DNA of 64,000 nt. It comes from Pontibacter flavimaris. GTDB taxonomy: Bacteria; Bacteroidota; Bacteroidia; Cytophagales; Hymenobacteraceae. Of this stretch, positions 33,330-42,387 are shown piece after piece. The position numbers and the translations under genes were made by a program. The notes beneath the pieces were generated by a model. The model was not told where the DNA came from, did no database searches, and saw only the letters and a program-made list of their open reading frames with translations. Each line of letters opens with the position of its first letter. The stretch's first letter is position 1. Location: positions 248,001-312,000 of the forward strand of contig NZ_LVWA01000003.1 of NCBI RefSeq assembly GCF_001907195.1. The letters run 5' to 3'.

Positions 33330-34805
33330 TTAGTGCTTGTAATTATCTTTAGCTTTCTTCACCTGGTCCGGTGTCACCTCGCCGCCTTTGTTGCTCCAGT
33401 TGTTCATCACGAAGGTCATCACGTTGGCAATTTCCTCGTCTGAAAGCTTGAGCTTAGGCATGGTGCTGTTGTAGAGCTCGCCGTTCACTTTAATCTGCCC
33501 TTCCAGGCCGTGGGCTACCACCCCGATGGCCCTGTCCACGTCGGCGTTCAGGTAATCAGACTTGGCAAGCGGAGGGAAGGCACCTTTTATACCTTGTCCT
33601 TCGGCCTGGTGGCAGGCCTGGCAGTTCTGGGCGTACAGGGTTTTACCCAATTCCAGGCGCATATCCTTGCTGGAGGCGATGGCTGCCTTAGGCGCTCCTG
33701 CCGATGGCATCTCCTGCACGGTAGAGCCCTCCGGCTGGTAGATTTTCTGCACGATCTGTCCGGAATAGATCTTCTTGTCTTCGGTGCCTTCTACTTTCAG
33801 CATGCCCAGCGCGCCCTTGTTGAAAGCCCGGAAGATGGAGTGGTCCACCAGCACGTAGTTGCCCGGTACATCGGCTTTGAACTCTGTGATGGCAGTGCCA
33901 CCGGCTGGCACCAGCGTTGTCTGGATGTTCTCGATGGCTGTGGAGCCACCCTCGTCGTATACTTTGTCGAAGATCTCGCCGATCACGTGGAAGGAAGAAA
34001 TCAGGTTGGGGCCACCGTTACCCACGAACAGGCGCACGGTTTCGCCTACTTTGGCTGTCAGGGCATTATCGCCGGTCAGGGCTCCCACTGAGCCGTTGAA
34101 CACCACATAGGAGGGGTTCTCGTCCAGGGCTTTCTGCATATCGAAAGGCTGCAGGCCAGGCGCCCCGAAATCGCCCTTTGTATAGAAGTCGCCCTGCATC
34201 ACGTAGTACTCCTTGTCAACCTTAGGCAGCCCTTCCTCCGGCTCCACAAGTATAAGGCCGTACATACCGTTGGCAATGTGCATGCCCACTGGGGCCGTGG
34301 CGCAATGGTAAACATACAAGCCGGGGTTGAGCGCCTTAAACTTGAAAACCGTTTCGTGGCCAGGAGCGGTAAAGGTAGAGGCAGCGCCACCGCCCGGGCC
34401 GGTAACGGCGTGCAGGTCGATGTTGTGCGGGTTTTTGCTGTCAGGGTGGTTCATCAGGTGGAACTCCACCTCGTCGTTCTGGCGGATACGGATGAATTTG
34501 CCCGGTACCGAGCCGCCGAATGTCCAGAAAGTATAATCCACGCCATCCGCCATTTTCTTCACCACCTCCGTCACCTCCAGGCGCACCACCACCTTGGCGG
34601 CATGGCTGCGTGTGATAGGAGCCGGCACTTTAGGTGCATCCGTCAGTTCCGCCTCCACGGTGGGAAGCTCTTTCGGTATGGCATCATCGGTTTTAGCCGC
34701 AGTTTCCGCGTGCGAGGATTGCGTACTGCAGGAGCTAAGGATGCCCATACTGTACAGGCCCAGGCCAAGTAGCACTACTGTTTTTTTGAGTGTAGACCTT
34801 TTCAT
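33330..34805 (-). CDS. nirK: Copper nitrite reductase NirK fused to cytochrome c
   Basis: 491 residues, lipoprotein signal (lipobox around Cys26). Two cupredoxin domains fill about 60-350. Type 1 copper ligands: His127, Cys168, His176, Met181. Type 2 ligands: His132, His167, His322. Catalytic Asp130 and His273 are present (IDLH, SSFHVIG). A class I cytochrome c domain follows, heme motif CQACH at 395-399 and likely axial Met449. It reduces nitrite to NO in the periplasm; the tethered heme, as in Ralstonia pickettii NirK, feeds electrons. First gene of nirK-nirV-sco-porin, behind tandem FNR-type boxes. Confidence 0.96.
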   Translation of the reverse strand: MKRSTLKKTVVLLGLGLYSMGILSSCSTQSSHAETAAKTDDAIPKELPTVEAELTDAPKVPAPITRSHAAKVVVRLEVTEVVKKMADGVDYTFWTFGGSVPGKFIRIRQNDEVEFHLMNHPDSKNPHNIDLHAVTGPGGGAASTFTAPGHETVFKFKALNPGLYVYHCATAPVGMHIANGMYGLILVEPEEGLPKVDKEYYVMQGDFYTKGDFGAPGLQPFDMQKALDENPSYVVFNGSVGALTGDNALTAKVGETVRLFVGNGGPNLISSFHVIGEIFDKVYDEGGSTAIENIQTTLVPAGGTAITEFKADVPGNYVLVDHSIFRAFNKGALGMLKVEGTEDKKIYSGQIVQKIYQPEGSTVQEMPSAGAPKAAIASSKDMRLELGKTLYAQNCQACHQAEGQGIKGAFPPLAKSDYLNADVDRAIGVVAHGLEGQIKVNGELYNSTMPKLKLSDEEIANVMTFVMNNWSNKGGEVTPDQVKKAKDNYKH

Positions 34806-34833
34806 ACTTGTGTTGTTTAGAAGATTTCTTATG

Positions 34834-34841
34834 CTAAATAA
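34834..34841 (-). promoter_or_regulatory. Weak -7-like element of nirK
   Basis: Read on the minus strand the octamer is TTATTTAG, two mismatches from TAnnTTTG. It is listed because it lies at the same distance (29.5 bp) from the proximal FNR box as the -7-like elements in front of ccoI and ccoN. Confidence 0.3.
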
Positions 34842-34864
34842 ATACCTCTTTCTCTTCTAATTCA

Positions 34865-34898
34865 TGACAGCTGTCATGCCGCCGGATGACTTTTGTCA
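34865..34898 (-). promoter_or_regulatory. Tandem FNR/CRP-type boxes upstream of nirK
   Basis: TGACAGCTGTCA (34865-34876), inside a perfect 16-bp palindrome CATGACAGCTGTCATG, and TGACTTTTGTCA (34887-34898). Both fit TGAC-N4-GTCA, and their centres are exactly 22 bp (two helical turns) apart. The proximal box is centred 65 bp upstream of the nirK ATG. Probable targets of a Crp/Fnr-family activator. Confidence 0.7.
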
Positions 34899-34979
34899 CC
34901 CGGGTACAAAAAGGGCTTAAGCAGGAATATTTTAGTGTTTTAAAGTATGATACTGCAGGGCCATACTTCAGGCCACGCG

Positions 34980-35019
34980 AAAAAAAAACAGCCCCGGCTT
35001 AGATGAGCCGGGGCTGTTT
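34980..35019 (-). terminator. Terminator of the RND efflux operon
   Basis: AAACAGCCCCGGCT (34986-34999) pairs with AGCCGGGGCTGTTT (35006-35019). The minus strand continues into a long T-run. Confidence 0.9.
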
Positions 35020-35046
35020 GATGGAATCCGAAACTATCCGGATGAT

Positions 35047-38000
35047 TTAGGAATGAGGATTCACGTAGGTAGGATCGCCGCCTTCCTCATCGTCAGGCCG
35101 GTAGTCTGCGTTCGCACGTAACTCCTCCAGGCCTTTTTTGCCGTAAGCGATTCTGGTTATCACCACGTACAGCACCGGCACCACGAAGATGGCCAGGAAC
35201 GTTGCCGCCAACATGCCACCGATTACCACCCACCCGATCGTTTGACGGGATACGGCACCGGCACCAGAGGCCATGACAAGAGGCGTCACGCCAAGTATAA
35301 AGGCCAGTGATGTCATGATAATAGGGCGCAGACGCAGTTTCACTGCCTCTATGGTCGCCTCAATCAGCTCCATGCCCCGATCCACACGCTCCTTGGCGAA
35401 TTCCACAATCAGAATGGCGTTTTTGGCAGCCAGACCGATCAATGTGATCATACCTACCTGGGCATACACGTTATTGTCCAGCTTGGGCAGGAGCGTCAGG
35501 GCAAGTATAGCCCCAAACATTCCCAGCGGAATGGCAAAAAGGATGGAGAACGGCACGGACCAACTCTCGTACAGGGCCGCCAGTAACAGCAACACCAGCA
35601 GTATGGAAAGCGCGAAGATGTAGATGGTCGTACTTCCGGCTGCCTGCTCCTCACGGCTCAGGCCCGTAAACTCGTAGCCATACCCGGCCGGCAGCACCTG
35701 TGCCGCCACTTCCTCCAGGGCCTGCAGCGCCTGGCCGGAGCTATAGCCTGGTGCTGCGCTGCCGTTGATATCCACGGAGCGGAACAGGTTGTAATGCGAA
35801 ATCACAGCGGCTCTTTCCTCTACCTCAGCGGTTACGAGTGCGCTCAGCGGAACTGACTGGCCCTGGCGGTTCATCACGTAATACTGCTTCAGGCTCTCGA
35901 TGTCCATCCTGAAAGCGGTATCGGCCTGCGCCACCACCCGGAAGTTACGGCCGTAGCGCGTAAAGTCGTTCACGTAGCGGCTACCCATGTAAGTGGAAAG
36001 AGTAGCGTACACATCAGATACGCTTACGCCAAGCTTTTTGGCTTTCTCGCGGTCAACCTCTACGTGGTAGCCCGGGGTCCGGGTGTTGAAGAAGCTGTAG
36101 GCCATGGCAATCTCCGGACGGGCATTCGCCGCCCCCAAGAACTGCCCCATCACCTGCTCCAGCTCCTGGGTAGAGCCTGCCTGGCGCTGCTGCAGCACGA
36201 AGGTAAAACCACCCGAGGCACCCAGACCAGGAATGGCAGGCGGCGCCACCACGATCACATTCGCTTCCTTGATGGTGGCAAACTTCTGCTGCATCGTGGC
36301 CATTACGCCTGCCAGTTGGTCAGCCTTATCCTTACGGTCCTCCCAAGGGTGCAACTGTATGAAGAAAGTACCGCTGTTAGACTTGAAGGAGAAGTTGATG
36401 GCGTTCAGGCCGGAGATGGCGGTATAGTTCTTCACAGCCGGTACCTCCGTCATCATTTCCCCCATCTGGCCCAAAACAGCTTCCGTTCTGCTCTTGGAGG
36501 CACCCTCAGGCAGCTCTACTGACACAAACAGACGGCCCTCATCCTCTGTAGGAATAAAGCCCGATGGCTTGGTCATGAACATGCCGGTGGTACCCGCATA
36601 CAGCAGGACGAGCAGGATAAGCACCAGCGGCGTAGCCTTGATCGACTTGCGCACACCTCTGGAGTAGGACTCCGTGGTGCGGCCAAACCAGTTGTTGAAG
36701 CGGTAGAAGAACTTGTTGATGCCTTTGGAGCTCTTGTTCACGTTCATCGGCTTCAGCATCAGCGAACAGAGCGCCGGTGTGAGCGTAAGCGCCACAAAGG
36801 CAGAGATCAATACAGAGATTGCAATGGTGATGGCAAACTGCTGGTACAGGCGCCCTACGATGCCCGGAATAAAGCCTACAGGAATAAACACCGCAGCAAG
36901 TATAAGCGCAATGGCAATTACCGGTGCCGTGATCTCTTTCATGGCCTTGCGTGTCGCGTCCCTGGCCGATAGCCCCTCGTGGTCCATGTTGTGCTGCACC
37001 GCTTCCACCACCACAATGGCGTCATCCACCACAATACCAATGGAGAGCACGAAACCGAACAATGTCAGCGTGTTAATGGTGAAGTCCAGCGGGATAAAGA
37101 AGATGAAGGTACCAATAATAGAAACCGGAATGGCCAGGATCGGTACCAGCGTCGCCCGCCAGCTTTGCAGAAACAGGAATACCACAATAATCACAAGTAT
37201 GAGCGCCTCCACCAGGGTGCGCACCACCTCGTTGATGGATGCCTCTACCACCGACACCGACTCAAACGATACTATGTAGTCCAGATCGGCAGGGAAGGAA
37301 ACTTTAATCTCATCCAGCGCAGCATAAATGCCTTCAGCTGTCTCCAGGGCATTACTACCAGGAGCCTGGTAGATCAGCATCATGGTGGCCGGGTTGCCGT
37401 TAATCGTGGCGCCCCTGTTGTAGTCAAAACGACCGAACTCTATGCGGGCAATGTCGCGCAGGTATACCAGTGAGCCATCTGCCGGGTTGGTCCGCACGAT
37501 GATGTTGCCAAACTCCTCCTGCGTCTGTAGGCGGCCGGTTACCGTGATGGGGTATTGGAAAGACTGGGAATCATACTGCGGGGCGGATCCTACGGTACCA
37601 GCGCCCACCTGCAGGTTTTGCTCCTGAATGGAGGCGATCACCTCACTTGTACCAATGTTGTACTGCGCCAGCTTGTCGGGCTGCAGCCACAGGCGCATAC
37701 TGAAGTCCTGGCCAATGGAGAAAATATCCCCCACACCCTTCACGCGCATCAGGGCATCCCGCACATAAATGTTGGTATAGTTGTCCAGGTACTCCACGTC
37801 GTGGGTACGGTTGGGCGAGTACATACCAATCACCATCATGATGCTCGGGTTACGCTTACGCACAGTTACGCCCAGGCGGCGCACATCCTCCGGCAGGGCC
37901 GGCTCCGCGATACTGGCCCGGTTCTGCACGTCCAGGGTGGCAATGTCGATGTCGGTCCCTACCTCGAAGGTTACCGTCATGCTCAGCATGCCGTTGGTGT

Positions 38001-38247
38001 TGGTAGAGGTAATGTAGGCCATGCCCGGCGAGCCGTTAATCTGCGTCTCCAACGGTGTGGCGATGATCTGCTCGATCGTCTGGGCATCAGCGCCCGTGTA
38101 GGTGGCCGATACGGCTACCGTAGGAGGGGAGATGTCCGGATACTGCGTGACAGGCAAATTCATCATGGCCAGCGTACCCACCAGAACGATCACAATCGAG
38201 ATCACCATGGCGGTGACGGGCCGTCTTATAAAAACATCTGATATCAT
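35047..38247 (-). CDS. RND efflux pump inner-membrane transporter (HAE1/AcrB type)
   Basis: 1066 residues. N-terminus FIRRPVTAMVISIVIVLVGTLAMMNLPVTQYPDISPPTV, the TM4 proton-relay pair in SIGIVVDDAIVVVEAVQHNM (Asp-Asp near 407), PALCSLMLKP and GLAAKNAILIVEFAKE are the AcrB/MexB signature. It forms the trimeric drug/proton antiporter of a tripartite pump. Last gene of the operon tolC-mfp-rnd, 35 bp after the adaptor gene. Substrates are probably hydrophobic drugs, detergents or solvents, unproven. AAGTATA words are sparse here (three). Confidence 0.96.
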   Translation of the reverse strand: MISDVFIRRPVTAMVISIVIVLVGTLAMMNLPVTQYPDISPPTVAVSATYTGADAQTIEQIIATPLETQINGSPGMAYITSTNTNGMLSMTVTFEVGTDIDIATLDVQNRASIAEPALPEDVRRLGVTVRKRNPSIMMVIGMYSPNRTHDVEYLDNYTNIYVRDALMRVKGVGDIFSIGQDFSMRLWLQPDKLAQYNIGTSEVIASIQEQNLQVGAGTVGSAPQYDSQSFQYPITVTGRLQTQEEFGNIIVRTNPADGSLVYLRDIARIEFGRFDYNRGATINGNPATMMLIYQAPGSNALETAEGIYAALDEIKVSFPADLDYIVSFESVSVVEASINEVVRTLVEALILVIIVVFLFLQSWRATLVPILAIPVSIIGTFIFFIPLDFTINTLTLFGFVLSIGIVVDDAIVVVEAVQHNMDHEGLSARDATRKAMKEITAPVIAIALILAAVFIPVGFIPGIVGRLYQQFAITIAISVLISAFVALTLTPALCSLMLKPMNVNKSSKGINKFFYRFNNWFGRTTESYSRGVRKSIKATPLVLILLVLLYAGTTGMFMTKPSGFIPTEDEGRLFVSVELPEGASKSRTEAVLGQMGEMMTEVPAVKNYTAISGLNAINFSFKSNSGTFFIQLHPWEDRKDKADQLAGVMATMQQKFATIKEANVIVVAPPAIPGLGASGGFTFVLQQRQAGSTQELEQVMGQFLGAANARPEIAMAYSFFNTRTPGYHVEVDREKAKKLGVSVSDVYATLSTYMGSRYVNDFTRYGRNFRVVAQADTAFRMDIESLKQYYVMNRQGQSVPLSALVTAEVEERAAVISHYNLFRSVDINGSAAPGYSSGQALQALEEVAAQVLPAGYGYEFTGLSREEQAAGSTTIYIFALSILLVLLLLAALYESWSVPFSILFAIPLGMFGAILALTLLPKLDNNVYAQVGMITLIGLAAKNAILIVEFAKERVDRGMELIEATIEAVKLRLRPIIMTSLAFILGVTPLVMASGAGAVSRQTIGWVVIGGMLAATFLAIFVVPVLYVVITRIAYGKKGLEELRANADYRPDDEEGGDPTYVNPHS

Positions 38248-38282
38248 CTTACTATTCTAAATCTCCTCTAAATTGATAGAAA

Positions 38283-39425
38283 TTATTTCTGGCTGGAGGC
38301 CTGCGGCTGTTGCTGTGGCTCACCCACCTGTACTTTGGCGCCCTGGCGCAGGCGCTGCACGCCTTCTGTAACGATTTGCTGCCCTTCTTTCAGGCCTTCG
38401 CGTACCACGATGCTGCTCTTAAAACGCGTGCCCAGCTGCACGTTCTGCTGCACTACGGAGTCGCCCTGCACCACATACACGTAGAACTCCCCAAGCTGCT
38501 CCGTCACGGCCTTGTGAGGGATCACCAGCTGATCGCCAATGTCCTGGTTCAGCACATTCAGTGATACCGTCATGCCCGGGATCAGCTGCTCGTCCGGGTT
38601 CGGGAACTGTACCCTCACCGTGGTGGTACCCGACTGGCGGCCAATGGCCCTGTCGATGGCAAGCAGCTTGCCATTGTGCGGGTACTGCTCTCCGTTGTTC
38701 AGGGTGATGGTAAAGAGGGAGTCTGGCTGGTTGCCCTGCTGCATCCGGTTGAAGCGGCCAATCTCCTGCTCGTTTATCACGATATCCACGGCAATCGGAT
38801 CAGTGGAGGAGATGGTGTTGAGCAAGGGTTGTCCCGGCGATACCTGAGCTCCCACCCGTACCTGCGAGATGCCAATATTGCCATCGAAGGGGGCATTGAT
38901 AACGGAATAACCCAGGTCGGTGGAAACGCTGCGCACCTGCGCCTGCGCTGAGGCAACTTGTGCCTTAGCAGTTTGCACCTCCGTGCGGGCATAATCCAGC
39001 TGTTGCTTGGCGATCGCATCGCGCTCTGCCAGGCGCTCGTAACGCTCCAGATCTTTCTGCACCCGGGCCAGGTTGGCCTCGGCACTTGCCAGGTTGGCCC
39101 GCGCCTGCTGGTAGGAAGCCTGGTATTTGCTGCGGTCTATCTCATAGAGCTTCTGGCCCCGCTTTACACGCTGCCCGTCCTGCACATAGATATCGGTGAT
39201 GTAGCCCGAAACCTGCGGGCGGAGCTGCACTTCCTGCAGCGCGGTAACCGTACCGGGGTACGTATCCTTTCCTGTGACGCTTTGTTCCGAAACCTTGATA
39301 GTATTTACCGGTACGGCCATGGCGGCCGGGTTCATCTGCTGCTGTCCGGCTTTATCACCGCCGCACGACATAAGTATAGTTGGGCTGATGACGGCCGCGG
39401 CCAGCCATACGTATTTCCTCTTCAT
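38283..39425 (-). CDS. RND periplasmic adaptor (membrane fusion protein, AcrA-like)
   Basis: 380 residues, lipoprotein (lipobox Cys near residue 21, LMSC). Order: lipoyl half (VQLRPQVSGYITDIYVQDGQRVKRGQKLYEID, about 65-97), alpha-hairpin (about 100-165, Ala/Gln-rich), second lipoyl half VINAPFDGNIGISQVRVGAQVSPGQPL, beta-barrel and membrane-proximal domain. It links the RND pump to TolC. Second gene of the operon, 18 bp after tolC. Low-complexity Gln-rich C-terminus. Confidence 0.95.
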   Translation of the reverse strand: MKRKYVWLAAAVISPTILMSCGGDKAGQQQMNPAAMAVPVNTIKVSEQSVTGKDTYPGTVTALQEVQLRPQVSGYITDIYVQDGQRVKRGQKLYEIDRSKYQASYQQARANLASAEANLARVQKDLERYERLAERDAIAKQQLDYARTEVQTAKAQVASAQAQVRSVSTDLGYSVINAPFDGNIGISQVRVGAQVSPGQPLLNTISSTDPIAVDIVINEQEIGRFNRMQQGNQPDSLFTITLNNGEQYPHNGKLLAIDRAIGRQSGTTTVRVQFPNPDEQLIPGMTVSLNVLNQDIGDQLVIPHKAVTEQLGEFYVYVVQGDSVVQQNVQLGTRFKSSIVVREGLKEGQQIVTEGVQRLRQGAKVQVGEPQQQPQASSQK

Positions 39426-39443
39426 TCTCTTTTTCTCTGATTG

Positions 39444-40772
39444 TTATTGATTGATATCTATGTTGCCTATGGCGCGCTGGTAGTCCAGCTTGCTGGCCAG
39501 CAGGTTGTAAAGGGCGTTGTAGTAGTTGATCTGCGTGGCACGCAGCTCGCTTTCAGCTACCACCAGGTCCACATAAGCCTTCACGCCTTCGTCGTATTGC
39601 AGCTTTATGATGTCGTACACCTCCTGAGCCATCTCCAGGTTACTCTGCAGCGTGCGCCAATCGGTGTAGTCGGCTTTATAGTTGGCAAGCGATGCCTGGT
39701 ACTCGGTGTTGATGGCTTTGCGGGTATCCTCAATAGCCACATCTAAGCGCTCTTCCTGCAGCTTGGCGATCTTAATTCCCTGTAGCCTTCTGGTCCCCTG
39801 AAAGATAGGAATAGAAACACGCAGCCCTACGGTAGAGGTGGGGTAGGCCGCGCTGTAGAGGTCCGCGAACTGATCGTTGAAGTATAACCAGTTATAGTTG
39901 ATATAGGCAGAGACAGTCGGCAGGAGGCTCCACTTATTATAGGCTGTGTTCAGCTCCAGCAACTGGCGCTGGGTCTGCAACTGCTGCAGTTCAATACGGT
40001 TGGCAAATTCAATCACCTCAGTGGTATCGACCAGCACAGCCTGCTCCATCCGGTCATATTCATACACCAGTTCCACATCCTTCTCGATCGGGAAACCCAT
40101 TAGCTGCTTCAGGTAGGCTTCCTTGGCCTTGATGGCTTCCGCAGCGCGCTTGATGTCGCTACGAATGTTAGCCAGCGTGATGGCTGCTCGCTGGTAGTCG
40201 GTCTTGTCTACCAGGCCAACGTCGTAGCGGCTGCGGGCATCGTTATACTGCTTTTCCTGGCGAACCAGGTTCACATGCAGGATGCGGTGCTGTTCCTGGG
40301 TGAGCAGTATATCATAAAAGGCTTTGCTCACATCCACTACCGTGTTTATCTTGGTATTGGTGATCTCCTGGTCCAGTTGCTGGCGGGTAAAGCGGGCAGC
40401 CTTTGAAGCCAGAAGCAGTTCGCTGTTAAACAGGTTCTGGGTCGCCTCCAGCAGCAGGTTAGAATTGTATTTTCTGCCAATTGTGAGGGTCTGGTCGCCG
40501 AACGGCTGCTGCTGCAGCTTGATGTTGTGCGCACCGGCAAAGGAGGCGTTTACCTGTGGGTACCAGCCAGAAAGATTCGATCTGATCTCTCTGTCGCCAA
40601 TGGCCTTGTCTATGAGGGCTTGTTCCACGGCGGCCCTGTTCTCGAGCGCATAGTCCACGCACTGCTCCAGCGTAAGGCTCTCGGAGGCAGCCCCGCTGTT
40701 CTGGGCCAGCGCAAGGGCTGGGCTTAGCAGGCAGCCCAGGAGCAATGGTTTTATTTTCTTAATTAATCTCAT
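39444..40772 (-). CDS. TolC-family outer-membrane efflux protein
   Basis: About 442 residues from ATG 40772 (MRLIKKIKPLLLGCLLSPALALAQ, signal peptide). The in-frame TTG/ATG-like extension 25 codons upstream has no protein character. ASESLTLEQCVDYALENRAAVEQALIDKAIGDREI and the repeated half-molecule with a second AYNKWSLLPTVSAYINYN segment are the OEP duplicate-repeat signature. First gene of the efflux operon; a TACCTTTA element at 40923-40916 may be its -7 box with a long leader. Confidence 0.93.
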   Translation of the reverse strand: MRLIKKIKPLLLGCLLSPALALAQNSGAASESLTLEQCVDYALENRAAVEQALIDKAIGDREIRSNLSGWYPQVNASFAGAHNIKLQQQPFGDQTLTIGRKYNSNLLLEATQNLFNSELLLASKAARFTRQQLDQEITNTKINTVVDVSKAFYDILLTQEQHRILHVNLVRQEKQYNDARSRYDVGLVDKTDYQRAAITLANIRSDIKRAAEAIKAKEAYLKQLMGFPIEKDVELVYEYDRMEQAVLVDTTEVIEFANRIELQQLQTQRQLLELNTAYNKWSLLPTVSAYINYNWLYFNDQFADLYSAAYPTSTVGLRVSIPIFQGTRRLQGIKIAKLQEERLDVAIEDTRKAINTEYQASLANYKADYTDWRTLQSNLEMAQEVYDIIKLQYDEGVKAYVDLVVAESELRATQINYYNALYNLLASKLDYQRAIGNIDINQ

Positions 40773-40915
40773 GTAGGTAGTTGAAATACGTGGTGTTGGT
40801 AATAGTAGCTGGGGGATAGTGGAGGCGCTTGCCGGCAAGCGGGCCACTCAGGTGCTCATTCCTTTTTTTCATAGTTTGGCAGAAATTTGATGATGCGTTT
40901 TAATGTCATAAAGTA

Positions 40916-40923
40916 TAAAGGTA
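40916..40923 (-). promoter_or_regulatory. Candidate -7 element of the efflux operon
   Basis: On the minus strand TACCTTTA, one base from TAnnTTTG, 144 bp before the tolC start and downstream of the tetR gene. It overlaps a cluster of AAGTATA words. Confidence 0.3.
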
Positions 40924-40971
40924 TAAGAATTGCATTTCTTTGCTGAGGGGGTGGCTGTAAGTAAGGCGGCC

Positions 40972-41544
40972 TCACCTGCTACTCATCCCATCCCAGAGAA
41001 TTTGCGGGATCTGCTTTAACTCGTCTTCCTCCAGCACAAATCGGCCAGCAGAGTAAATTTTAACGGTTGAAATAATATTGGCGTGGGCAAGTGTACCGAG
41101 GATCTTTGGACTTAGCGGCTTAAGGCGCCCTTCGCTTATGCCCCGTTCAAAAAAACCAAACAGGTGCTTGTGGAACTCGCTTTTACTCGATTCGCCAACG
41201 CAGGTATTGTATGGAGAATTTATAAACTGCTCAAAAAACATGAGCACGTTGGGGTTCTGGCTGTAATACTCGTAAAGGCCATACCAGATATTAAAGAAGC
41301 ACTGCTGAAAAGGCACCTTTGCTGAGTCTTCGCGTTTCAGCACCGAGATGATCTGATCTCGGATGTAATAGAAGAGCTCAATGATCAGTTCCTGCTTGCC
41401 CTCAAAGTAATGGTAAATGGTGCCAGCCGCTACGCCCGCCCTCTTGGCTACCAGGCTCATGGGCGTACCGTGGAAGCCATTCTCCCGCACCAGTTCCAGG
41501 GTGCTCTCAAAAATGGCTTTCTTCTTATCAGCTATTGGCTCCAT
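40972..41544 (-). CDS. TetR/AcrR-family repressor of the efflux operon
   Basis: About 190 residues from ATG 41544 (MEPIADKKKAIFEST); seven codons further up another ATG (41565) is in frame. The HTH is ELVRENGFHGTPMSLVAKRAGVAAGTIYHYFEGKQELI (about 14-50), classic TetR. The C-terminal ligand domain is helical with aromatic residues (CFFNIWYGLYEYYSQNP). It is encoded immediately upstream of tolC on the same strand, 199 bp away, so it probably represses the pump genes and itself. An imperfect palindrome around 41563-41580 (TGAACATTCATTCGGTTTAC) is a weak operator candidate. Confidence 0.88.
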   Translation of the reverse strand: MEPIADKKKAIFESTLELVRENGFHGTPMSLVAKRAGVAAGTIYHYFEGKQELIIELFYYIRDQIISVLKREDSAKVPFQQCFFNIWYGLYEYYSQNPNVLMFFEQFINSPYNTCVGESSKSEFHKHLFGFFERGISEGRLKPLSPKILGTLAHANIISTVKIYSAGRFVLEEDELKQIPQILWDGMSSR

Positions 41545-41705
41545 GAGGGAAATTGTATTGAACATTCATTCGGTTTACAAAAATAAAGCAGTTGGTGCAG
41601 GCAGAAAATATTAATTACATGAACTTATAACTAAAGTATGATTCCTGCGCCTTTTTCTGTTCCTGTTACTTCAAACCGGCTATAGTCCGACAGGTTTAAA
41701 AAAAA

Positions 41706-42167
41706 CTAAGATTGTTTCTCCAGCAGGCGCTCCATCCAGAAGATCAGGAAAAGCGCGACCAGGTTGATGCCCACGAATTTCTGTCCCATATCCTCGCCGA
41801 AGCTGAAGTGGAAGGAGGAAAGGGCGAGACGGAACTTGAAGATCCACCCGCCGACCATATCCACGCCCACGCCAATACGCAGGCCCGCCACAAACTGAAA
41901 AGCCCAGGCGCCAAAACTGAAGTACACCACCTGCAGCACCTGGTTTACGAGTGACAGCTTGAGGCCCCGCCGTGGGTTTAGGAACAGCATGCGGCCGCAA
42001 AGTATGGAGAACACGTACAGCAACCCCGCCAAAATGCTGAAGCGCAGCACCTGCTGGCTTACGGTAAGCTCACCACCAAACAGGACCAACAGCAAGAGGA
42101 CAATTCCTAAAAAGCCTCCCGCAATCTGGTATATGGCAATGGCTTTGATCTGGTTACTTTTACGCAA
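41706..42167 (-). CDS. Four-helix integral membrane protein of unknown function
   Basis: I do not recognise a family. 153 residues with hydrophobic helices at about 9-30, 41-61, 75-97 and 132-147, short loops and a few charged residues (GRMLFLNPRRGLKLSLVN). No signal peptide beyond the first helix. Codon use is like the neighbourhood. It is monocistronic in effect: 221 bp downstream of the dipeptidase gene, on the same strand, with a hairpin in between. A small inner-membrane protein is all that can be supported. Confidence 0.7.
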   Translation of the reverse strand: MRKSNQIKAIAIYQIAGGFLGIVLLLLVLFGGELTVSQQVLRFSILAGLLYVFSILCGRMLFLNPRRGLKLSLVNQVLQVVYFSFGAWAFQFVAGLRIGVGVDMVGGWIFKFRLALSSFHFSFGEDMGQKFVGINLVALFLIFWMERLLEKQS

Positions 42168-42322
42168 GGGGCTCAGAAACTACTGGTTAGGCGCAGCTAC
42201 ATTTGTTGTAGCTACAAAAGTCTGGCAAAAGTACGAAAATTTAATTTCTGAAGCAGGCGCAGGGGTGATTTATAAGACGAAGAGCGGCAGGAGCAAGACA
42301 AAAAGTGGCCAGGAAAGTATGA

Positions 42323-42352
42323 ATGGCAGGGAGCTTATACTTTCCCTGCCAT
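42323..42352. repeat. 10-bp hairpin with TATACTT-bearing loop
   Basis: ATGGCAGGGA (42323-42332) pairs with TCCCTGCCAT (42343-42352); the loop is GCTTATACTT. A further GGCAGGGAAAGTATGGC follows at about 42364, so the unit is partly duplicated. No T-tract, so it is not an obvious terminator. Confidence 0.5.
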
Positions 42353-42387
42353 CAAGAAGACGGGGCAGGGAAAGTATGGCGGGGGCA

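Noticed and set aside
36064..38241. Several long open frames antisense to the RND transporter and similar ones opposite other large genes
   Set aside because: They are frame shadows in GC-rich coding DNA: no domain character, Arg/His/Val-rich composition, and they lie fully inside well-identified genes.
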